In this document: in pieces, positions 6,368-11,320 of the stretch
Numbering within the stretch: the stretch's first letter is position 1
Layout: every line of letters starts with the position of its first letter
DNA from: Christensenella sp. UBA1252
Lineage (GTDB): Bacteria; Bacillota; Clostridia; Christensenellales; CAG-1252
Length of the DNA stretch: 11,320 bases
Direction: 5' to 3'
Assembly (NCBI GenBank): GCA_002308575.1
Contig: DBVY01000005.1
Coordinates: 1,887 to 13,206 of the forward strand
Translations under genes and position numbers: made by a program
Notes under the pieces: model-generated
Databases searched by the model: none
The model's input: the letters and a program-made list of their open reading frames with translations, nothing else
What the model was told of the DNA's origin: nothing

Positions 6368-7429
6368 TCAATCGTAATCGTCGAATTCTTCCATATCGTA
6401 GTCGTCTTCTTCGCGTCTGCGACGTTTTTTTTGTCTTCTGCGATATTCCGCTTCGTCGTCTTCGTCTTCTTCCTCATCCGATCTGATCGGTTTGGAGTTT
6501 CTGCGGCGAGGCGCTTCGTCGTCTTCGTCTTCCTCGTCCTCTTCGTATCTGCGACGTTTCTTGGACCTTCTGCGATAGTATTCCTCGTCATCATCGTCTT
6601 CGTCCTCGTCGTCATAGTCCAAAGCGCGTTTCGCTTTGCGGCGTCTTCTCCGATATTCGAGTTCTTCCTCGTCCTCGTCGTCCTCATCGTCCTCGTCTTC
6701 GTAAACGATGCGGCGTTTGCGCTTCGCTTTCTTGTCTTTTTTCGACGGAACGTATTTCAGATCTTCGAGTTCTTGCGCGGTTTTGGCGGCTTCGGCGGCT
6801 TTTCTCGCTTCCTTTTTCGAGATCGCGTCGTTGATCAAAATGAAGATCAAAATGACCGCAACGATGCCCGCTGTGGCGGCGATCCCGTAATAGCTCTGCA
6901 TAAACTTAACGGCTTCGCCCCAGCTTTCGCCCATATCCGCAACGAGAATGCCCGTGAATTGGTCGCTCGTGCGCTTGGCGTCCGAAACGCTGTTTGCGTC
7001 GCCGCGCGTGGTGTACCAAAGGTTTCCGTCCGCGCCTTTCTCGATCCTGACAATACGGTGAACGACCGTCGCCCCGTTTTCATTGATATAGGTAACGATC
7101 GAGTACACCTGTAATTCGCTTTCGTCTTTAATGGAGTGGGTAACGATCAAATCGCCCACTTGGATTTGGTCGGTATGACCTTCCAAAAAATCGGCGTTTT
7201 CGCTGTGTACGGTCGCCATGCTTCCCGTTGCCACAACGTAAAAATGCGTGCCGAAGAGCCCGATCGTGTCCTGTTTCTTAACTTTGCTGATGATCCCGAG
7301 GATCCCGATCAGCAAAAGGACGATGATCAGTAAATAAAAAAGGATGTTGCCGAAAACTCTGGCAGCACTTTTTTTCTTTTTCGGTTTAAGTTGATTTCCT
7401 GTTTCTTGATTCTTTTTTTGTTGATTCAT
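6368..7429 (-). CDS. sipW: SipW/ER-type signal peptidase I with acidic/basic block tail
   Basis: A 353-residue serine peptidase that should cleave signal peptides on the outer face of the membrane. Helix 1 (about 27-48) follows a lysine-rich cytosolic N-terminus. The catalytic domain has S70 in VVATGSM, QVGDLIVTH (90-98), H124 in TVVHRIV and D144 in TRGDANSVSD. Histidine in place of the usual bacterial lysine marks the ER/SipW (Sec11-like) class. Helix 2 (about 182-200) returns the chain to the cytosol. The remaining ~150 residues are extreme: five acidic blocks (as in YEDEDDEDDEDEEELEY) alternate with four basic blocks (RRRRRKAKR, RRRSKKRRR, RRRNSKPIR, RRRQKKRRRR). The Shine-Dalgarno is poor (GGAA, 13 nt away), unlike its neighbours. 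Flanking genes encode its likely substrates, as in Bacillus tasA-sipW loci. The tail has no function I can name. Confidence 0.92.
   Translation of the reverse strand: MNQQKKNQETGNQLKPKKKKSAARVFGNILFYLLIIVLLLIGILGIISKVKKQDTIGLFGTHFYVVATGSMATVHSENADFLEGHTDQIQVGDLIVTHSIKDESELQVYSIVTYINENGATVVHRIVRIEKGADGNLWYTTRGDANSVSDAKRTSDQFTGILVADMGESWGEAVKFMQSYYGIAATAGIVAVILIFILINDAISKKEARKAAEAAKTAQELEDLKYVPSKKDKKAKRKRRIVYEDEDDEDDEDEEELEYRRRRRKAKRALDYDDEDEDDDDEEYYRRRSKKRRRYEEDEEDEDDEAPRRRNSKPIRSDEEEDEDDEAEYRRRQKKRRRREEDDYDMEEFDDYD
6371..6715 (-). repeat. Low-complexity charged-block repeat region in the peptidase gene
   Basis: GAT/GAA/GAC-rich acidic runs alternate with CGC/CGT/AAA-rich basic runs, giving imperfect repeats of roughly 75-80 bp. 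The reading frame is kept to the TGA at 6370-6368 and the residue chemistry is conserved between units, which argues for selection on charge pattern rather than random slippage. Such DNA may vary in copy number between strains. Confidence 0.7.
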
Positions 7430-7477
7430 AGTTTTTCAATCGTTCCAAGCGCCCGCGAGGACGGCACAGATTTCGTT

Positions 7478-7516
7478 CCCCGATAGGGGACACCGCACGG
7501 AGAGTCCGTGCGGTGT
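7478..7516 (-). other. Intercistronic hairpins before the peptidase gene
   Basis: ACACCGCACGG (7490-7500) and CCGTGCGGTGT (7506-7516) form a perfect 11-bp stem with a five-base loop, 13 bp after the stop of the 7529-8386 gene. A second stem, CCCC/GGGG (7478-7481 and 7486-7489), follows. There is no U tract on the minus strand, so this is not a classical terminator. It is well placed to protect the upstream substrate mRNA from 3' decay or to cut peptidase expression. Confidence 0.6.
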
Positions 7517-7528
7517 TCAAATAGTTAA

Positions 7529-8386
7529 TTATGCGTGCGTGTCAACCCAAACTTGACCGTTATCGTTAACAAAGATGTAGTACGTTCCATCCGCGGTGAT
7601 TTGGATGTTGGCGCCATTTTCCGCAACGGTAACGCCTTCAACACTGCTGTTGGAGGCTTGAGTCGCAGGCCATTCCGGGCTTACTCTGTAGTTCTTAACG
7701 ACTTTGAACGTATCGCCGTTGTGAAGGGTAACAGCGTCCTTTTGGGCGCGGTTCGTGCCCGTGGTTGCGCTATCCAACACGATGCTGTTCGCGGTCGGGC
7801 TCCAAGCCGTAACACCGTTGATCGTTCCAACAACGTAATATGCGTTAGCGTCATAGGTGAACAGGGAGTCTTCGTCCACTTCCCAAGATGCGGAAACGGT
7901 CGCGAATTGCGTTTCGGCGAGGGTCTCGTCGAATGCCGCGATACCCGTTGCGTTCAAGGTGATCGTCACGCGATAATACTTCGGCAGAGCGCTGAGCGCG
8001 ATCGTGGCGCCGCTAACCGTGGTTGCCGCCGCAACTTCCGATCCAAGCGCGCCGCCGATGGACGGGATCTCGTTTACGGTAACGTCGACGTAGGTCGGTT
8101 GCGCGCCGCCTTTTGTAACTTTAAAAATACCGCTTACGCCGTCCGCAAGCGCGTTGTTCGAGGTCGAAAGGGTAATATCGAACGTTCTCGTCGTGCTGTT
8201 CGGGCTGATTCCGGTAAAGTTGAGATTGTCCGCGGTTCCGATCGTCAAATTGCAGGTGCTACCCGAAGAAGCGGTGATGTTGACTTGTTTTTGCGTGGCG
8301 GCTACTTTGTAAAGCGCTACGCAGACACCGACGACAGAGATAACGAGGATGATTGCGATGATTGCTAAAATTAAAGCCTTTTTCAT
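7529..8386 (-). CDS. SipW-type secreted protein with C-terminal beta module
   Basis: The second operon gene, 285 residues. MKKALILA starts a long hydrophobic core ending in VCVALYKVAAT (21-31), matching the FALYKVTAT context of the last operon gene; this is taken as the SipW-type cleavage region. Residues about 35-170 are Ser/Thr-rich beta strands with YYRVTITLNATG (137-148), a plausible TasA/camelysin-like fold. From about 182 a separate module begins (YYVVGTINGVTAW), continues with LHNGDTFKVV (221-230) and ends with DGTYYIFVNDNGQVWV (266-281), a pattern that recalls starch/glycan-binding beta-sandwiches. GGAGGT (8395-8400) lies 8 nt before the start, inside the 14-bp gap to the upstream gene, so the two are cotranscribed. 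The module call is from pattern only; it is secreted, function unproven. Confidence 0.84.
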   Translation of the reverse strand: MKKALILAIIAIILVISVVGVCVALYKVAATQKQVNITASSGSTCNLTIGTADNLNFTGISPNSTTRTFDITLSTSNNALADGVSGIFKVTKGGAQPTYVDVTVNEIPSIGGALGSEVAAATTVSGATIALSALPKYYRVTITLNATGIAAFDETLAETQFATVSASWEVDEDSLFTYDANAYYVVGTINGVTAWSPTANSIVLDSATTGTNRAQKDAVTLHNGDTFKVVKNYRVSPEWPATQASNSSVEGVTVAENGANIQITADGTYYIFVNDNGQVWVDTHA

Positions 8387-8400
8387 ATCTTCTTACCTCC

Positions 8401-8940
8401 TTATTCCGCCGCGCTGACCAAATTCAAGGTCATCGTTCCGCCGACGTCATCTGCATCCGCATTGCCGTCAACGTAGAAACGCGCGTAGATAACGCCACTT
8501 GCGTTCAATCCCGTGATCGTGATCGTGCCGGCGCCCGTAAGCGTCGCCGCGGTTCCGTTTTCTTGGTCGATCGCGCCCGTGGTCGCGTTCGTGCCCAATT
8601 TCAACGGAGTAGAGAAGTTCGAGTTCGTAAACAGCGCGATCGTAACGTCATCGAGATCATGTCCCGCACCCGCATCGGCAAGCGCGATCGTCAAAGTCGC
8701 GCTCGGGGTTACGCTCGCGGATTTCGCGATATCGTAATCGATCGTGTACGCATCGCTGTATTCGCCGACCTCCAAAGCAAGGGCAGTCGTAGAGCAATCG
8801 TCAAGCGACAAGCTCAAATACGTGTCTGCGGTCAATGTTCCGCCTAAAGGCGTCGCATCATTGTACGTCGTGAGAGCGAGAGCCGTTCCTGCAACAGCTA
8901 CGCATACCACGATCGCAACAATCAGTAAAATTTTCTTCAT
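8401..8940 (-). CDS. Small SipW-type secreted protein (candidate main fibre/surface subunit)
   Basis: The first operon gene, 179 residues. The start at 8940 is fixed by AAGGAGG (8947-8953), 6 nt upstream. The signal region MKKILLIVAIVV...AGTALALTTYND (1-28) closely follows the SipW-type pattern (hydrophobic core, then AxA and an aromatic/Asp residue). The mature part is Ala/Thr/Asp-rich with alternating hydrophobic residues (LTADTYLSLSLDD, TITITGLNASGVIYARF), so an all-beta fold is expected. No lysine-rich motif, lipobox or anchor is seen. Promoter-proximal position, small size and a strong ribosome binding site fit an abundant subunit, as TasA is in Bacillus, but sequence similarity to TasA is not evident. 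Downstream are another substrate (14-bp gap), the peptidase and a third substrate. Confidence 0.82.
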   Translation of the reverse strand: MKKILLIVAIVVCVAVAGTALALTTYNDATPLGGTLTADTYLSLSLDDCSTTALALEVGEYSDAYTIDYDIAKSASVTPSATLTIALADAGAGHDLDDVTIALFTNSNFSTPLKLGTNATTGAIDQENGTAATLTGAGTITITGLNASGVIYARFYVDGNADADDVGGTMTLNLVSAAE

Positions 8941-8963
8941 AGATTCCCTCCTTAAATGATTCG

Positions 8964-8990
8964 GTTGCCGTCCTCGCGAAGTTTGGCAAC
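8964..8990 (-). other. Leader hairpin of the SipW operon
   Basis: GTTGCC (8964-8969) and GGCAAC (8985-8990) form a 6-bp stem with a 15-nt loop at the very 5' end of the predicted operon mRNA, 10 bp upstream of the ribosome binding site. It may stabilise the 5' end. There is no U tract. Confidence 0.4.
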
Positions 8991-8998
8991 TTATATAT

Positions 8999-9027
8999 AT
9001 TTTACACGATAGGGCATATAATTGCAA
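8999..9027 (-). promoter_or_regulatory. Promoter of the SipW-type operon
   Basis: On the minus strand TTGCAA (9027-9022) and TAAAAT (9004-8999) are 17 bp apart, giving a start near 8992 and a leader of about 50 nt. The boxes and spacing are identical to those before the MBL-fold gene. Confidence 0.62.
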
Positions 9028-9448
9028 TACCGATTTTTCAATTTAATGGTTACAAAGAAATTATAGCTTGTACGAGCGCGCGACGATTTCGGATAAAAAA
9101 AGCGGCGGATCGAGGATCGAAAAGCGGAAGATAATCAGAAAAGCATAATAATTGATTTCTCCTTGAATTTCCGATTAAAAGAAGAAAAAATCAAGCGTTT
9201 GATACTCCGCTGCGAGAGGCTGGAATTCGCCCTAAACAAAGGCGGATCGAATCGCGTAGAACGGAAGAAAAAAAGAGAAGGCGCGAAATGCTTCCGCGTG
9301 ATCGACCAAGGCGAACGTTTTTTGCGTTTTTTTGTCATCTGTTTGCCTGTTTTGAAAAAAATTTTAAGCAAAAAATGGGGAATTCGGCTCGATTTTCGAC
9401 ATTTTTCCATATAAATTTGACATTCTTGCGCGCGCGAAAAATTTAATA
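9028..9448. other. Gene-poor divergent intergenic region
   Basis: About 420 bp separate the SipW operon promoter from the promoter of the modular lipoprotein gene. Short open frames exist on both strands, but they start at TTG, lack ribosome binding sites and have no recognisable protein pattern. There is a second TTGACA at 9417-9422 without a good -10 partner. I see no RNA gene, mobile element or strong hairpin here. Confidence 0.5.
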
Positions 9449-9477
9449 TTGACAAGGTGACAATCGGGCGTTAGAAT
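9449..9477 (+). promoter_or_regulatory. Promoter of the modular lipoprotein gene
   Basis: A consensus TTGACA (9449-9454) lies 17 bp before TAGAAT (9472-9477). The -35 box overlaps a direct repeat, TGACAA-GG-TGACAA (9450-9463). Transcription would start near 9484, leaving a leader of about 60 nt. Confidence 0.72.
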
Positions 9478-9518
9478 TATAAAAGGGGTTTTTATACCCT
9501 AATTCCATTTCATCTCGC

Positions 9519-9533
9519 GTGCGCAGTGCGCAC
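9519..9533 (+). promoter_or_regulatory. Hairpin directly abutting the ribosome binding site
   Basis: GTGCGC-AGT-GCGCAC is a perfect 6-bp hairpin whose last base touches AAGGAGG (9534-9540), 5 nt before ATG 9546. It could modulate ribosome access or mRNA stability, or be a DNA dyad bound by a regulator just after the transcription start. Confidence 0.5.
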
Positions 9534-9545
9534 AAGGAGGATTCA

Positions 9546-11320
9546 ATGAAACGTACAGTCAAAATTATGCTCATCGTTTTATGCATTGCGCTTCTTGCAA
9601 CGGCAGTTCTTGTCGGCTGTAACAAGAAGAACAACGGCGGCGACTCGACTGCAATCAAAGTTACGATCAAGTGGAACGTCGAGGGCGTTCCGGATTCAAC
9701 TTTGGACGTCGGCTCCGATAACAGCGTTTCGCTCGGCAGCATTACGATCCCGACCAGGGACGGATATCGCCTCGAAGGTTTCTATGCGGACGCGAACTGC
9801 ACGCAAAAGCTCGGCCCCGAGATCATTAACATCACGGCGGACGTTACGGTCTATGCGAAGTGGGTTTCGAACGATTCGGGCGCTGCCACCTTATCCCGCA
9901 TTGAAGCGGTTTATAACGGTGGCGACAAAGCGATCGGTTCCACGCTCTCCGCAAACGACGTTTCTGTCGTCCTCTATTACAGTGACGGAACGACCAAGCG
10001 CGCGACGGGGATCACGCTCGGCGCTTTCGATTCCTCGACCGCAGGCACGAAGACGGTCACCGTTTCCTTTACGTTGGACGGTGAGCAACTCACCGCATCC
10101 TTTAACGTGAACGTCGTTGCGAACGGCGGCAACGGTGGAAACGGCGGCGAAGGTGGCGAAGGTGGCAACGGCGGAAGTCAAACCGCGACGATTACCCGCA
10201 TCACGCCGGTTTACACGGGCGGCGCAAAGAAGATCGGCGAAACGATCGCCGCGAGCGAAGTTTCCGTTACGGTCACTTACAGCGACGGCACCTCGAAGAG
10301 CATTACGGACGGCATTTCGATCGGCAGGTTCGATAACACGACCGTCGGTGATAAGAACGTTGCGATCACCTTTGCGGTGGACGGAGCTACGAAAACCACG
10401 AATATTACCGTAAAAGTCGTTGCGAACGATCAAGGCGGCAACGGCGGAAGCCAAACCGCAACGATCACCCGTATCGTTCCGAATTACACCGGCGGTGAGA
10501 AAGCGATCGGTTCCACGATCTCCGCGAGCGAAGTAACGGTCACCGTTGCGTATTCGGACGGCACGACGAAAAATATTAACGACGTCCGCATCGGTGCTTT
10601 CGATAGCAGCACGGCGGGCGATAAGGTCGTTTCGATTTCCTTCGTTGTGGACGGAGAAACCAAGACCGCTTCGATCACCGTTAAAGTCGTTGCAAACGGC
10701 GGAAACGGCGGCGAAGGTGGTAACGGCGGAGAGGGCGGCGAGACCCCCGCGCAAGATAAAGCGACCGTTGTGATCGACGGCGTCGAAACCGCGATGACCT
10801 TGGACGCAGAGTCGCAAGTCAAACAATTCGTTCTCAAGGATTTCGAAATCGGTAGTTTCGCCTATATCAGATTCGTATTTAACGGTTCGAGCGTTCCTTA
10901 TGCGGACGACAGCCAAGCGATTCGGGAAGCGGGCGTTTACGATATCTATTTGAACGCTTCGGAAAACAAGGTTTACACGGTTAAACACGTGCAACCCGTC
11001 GAAGACAAGGCGGTTTTGAAGATCGGCGCGAACGAGAACCAAATGGAGCTCGATACCGGCGTTGATTATAAGCAATTCAAACTTACGGACGTTGCGATCG
11101 CGGCGGACGACGTCGTTTCCGTTTCTTTCAACGGTGCGGCGGCTTCGTTTGACAACAACGCTTGGAACACGGGCGCGGGCACGTATGATTTCTATTTGAA
11201 GGTCGGCGAAACGAACGTTGTTTACGTCAATAAGCACCCCGAAGTCATTACGTATGCCGTGAACGTCAAGGGCGTCAATCATGATATGACGCTTGACGGA
11301 GATCAATTCACCGTTCAGGT
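9546..11320 (+). CDS. Modular surface lipoprotein with Flg_new and Big_3 repeats (3' end cut)
   Basis: Open from ATG 9546 to the right edge, 591 codons, with no stop. The signal peptide is residues 1-24, and the lipobox VLVGC puts the lipid anchor on C25. Residues about 37-106 form an InlB/Flg_new-type repeat ending in VTVYAKW. Three bacterial Ig-like (Big_3) units follow at about 114-193, 213-294 and 304-385, each with YxGG, SDGT and a closing VVAN. Glycine-rich linkers (GGNGGEGG types) join them. Further repeats begin at about 406, 487 and 569 (VKQFVLKDF / YKQFKLTDV, then GVYDIYLN / GTYDFYLK), which look like beta modules possibly related to glycan-binding domains. AAGGAGG at 9534-9540 supports the start. 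The gene is divergent from the SipW operon. The likely role is a long surface stalk with a binding tip; the ligand is unknown. Confidence 0.88.
   Translation, partial: MKRTVKIMLIVLCIALLATAVLVGCNKKNNGGDSTAIKVTIKWNVEGVPDSTLDVGSDNSVSLGSITIPTRDGYRLEGFYADANCTQKLGPEIINITADVTVYAKWVSNDSGAATLSRIEAVYNGGDKAIGSTLSANDVSVVLYYSDGTTKRATGITLGAFDSSTAGTKTVTVSFTLDGEQLTASFNVNVVANGGNGGNGGEGGEGGNGGSQTATITRITPVYTGGAKKIGETIAASEVSVTVTYSDGTSKSITDGISIGRFDNTTVGDKNVAITFAVDGATKTTNITVKVVANDQGGNGGSQTATITRIVPNYTGGEKAIGSTISASEVTVTVAYSDGTTKNINDVRIGAFDSSTAGDKVVSISFVVDGETKTASITVKVVANGGNGGEGGNGGEGGETPAQDKATVVIDGVETAMTLDAESQVKQFVLKDFEIGSFAYIRFVFNGSSVPYADDSQAIREAGVYDIYLNASENKVYTVKHVQPVEDKAVLKIGANENQMELDTGVDYKQFKLTDVAIAADDVVSVSFNGAAASFDNNAWNTGAGTYDFYLKVGETNVVYVNKHPEVITYAVNVKGVNHDMTLDGDQFTVQ
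9885..10700 (+). repeat. Three Big_3-type domain repeats in the lipoprotein gene
   Basis: Three units of about 240-250 bp begin near 9885, 10182 and 10455. They are separated by GGC/GGT/GAA-rich linkers of differing length. The second and third units are closest to each other, including a shared GSQTATITRI lead-in, suggesting recent duplication. Confidence 0.8.
10761..11320 (+). repeat. C-terminal beta-module repeats, cut by the edge
   Basis: Units of about 81 codons begin near 10761, 11004 and 11250. The first two share a KQF-L-D motif, FNG in the middle and a G-YD-YL strand near the end. The third is only about 23 codons long in the window. Confidence 0.7.

Noticed and set aside
6305..7114. 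Long plus-strand open frame opposite the peptidase gene
   Set aside because: It is the complement of the charged-block coding sequence, rich in Phe/Val/Leu because of GAA/GAC/GAT on the other strand, and it has no ribosome binding site.
8941..9027. 29-residue N-terminal extension of the first SipW substrate
   Set aside because: It would place a cysteine-containing stretch before a typical MKK signal peptide and overlaps the predicted promoter; AAGGAGG clearly supports 8940.
9135..9455. Short open frames on both strands in the 9028-9448 gap
   Set aside because: Both begin at TTG without a ribosome binding site, are Lys/Arg/Phe-rich from AT-rich DNA, and one overlaps the -35 box of the lipoprotein promoter.
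9891..11306. 471-residue minus-strand open frame opposite the lipoprotein gene
   Set aside because: The plus-strand frame has a signal peptide, lipobox, ribosome binding site, promoter and known repeat domains; the minus frame has none of these.
1..11320. CRISPR array, insertion sequence, prophage or toxin-antitoxin genes
   Set aside because: No regularly spaced direct repeats outside coding repeats, no transposase, integrase or phage protein pattern, and no small paired toxin-antitoxin frames were found.

Overview
The window looks like a chromosomal segment of a Gram-positive, probably gut-associated Clostridia-type bacterium (Bacillota). This rests on AGGAGG-type ribosome binding sites, monoderm lipoprotein signals, BspA-type repeats with an 'HTW...TYTCTVCGATK' ectodomain, and a SipW-type signal peptidase with its substrates. 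The placement is inference; no rRNA or other marker gene is present.

Layout. Positions 1-580 (minus) hold the 5' part of a BspA-like leucine-rich-repeat lipoprotein that runs off the left edge. Its upstream region (581-800) has a promoter, a strongly folded leader or small RNA, and an intrinsic terminator placed before the start codon. Next come two minus-strand enzymes, each with its own promoter: an MBL-fold hydrolase (1095-1796) and a fatty acyl-CoA synthetase (2074-3768). A membrane-bound diguanylate cyclase (4042-5430, plus) diverges from the synthetase gene.

The centre of interest is a four-gene minus-strand operon, read from a promoter at 8999-9027 to a terminator at 5455-5481. Its order is a small SipW-type secreted protein (8940-8401), a larger secreted protein with a C-terminal beta-rich module (8386-7529), a SipW/ER-type signal peptidase with a ~150-residue acidic/basic block tail (7429-6368), and a secreted protein with two tandem starch-binding-like domains (6283-5504). 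Substrate genes have good Shine-Dalgarno sites; the peptidase gene has a poor one and sits behind an 11-bp hairpin. By analogy with tasA-sipW loci this looks like a dedicated export system for surface or matrix proteins, here possibly glycan-binding. The cyclase converges on this operon and shares its terminator, so c-di-GMP control is an attractive but untested link.

A divergent plus-strand gene from 9546 runs off the right edge. It encodes a modular lipoprotein with an InlB/Flg_new-type repeat, three bacterial Ig-like (Big_3) repeats on glycine-rich linkers, and at least two further beta repeats. Overall the window is an accessory cell-surface region with two metabolic genes inserted between surface loci.
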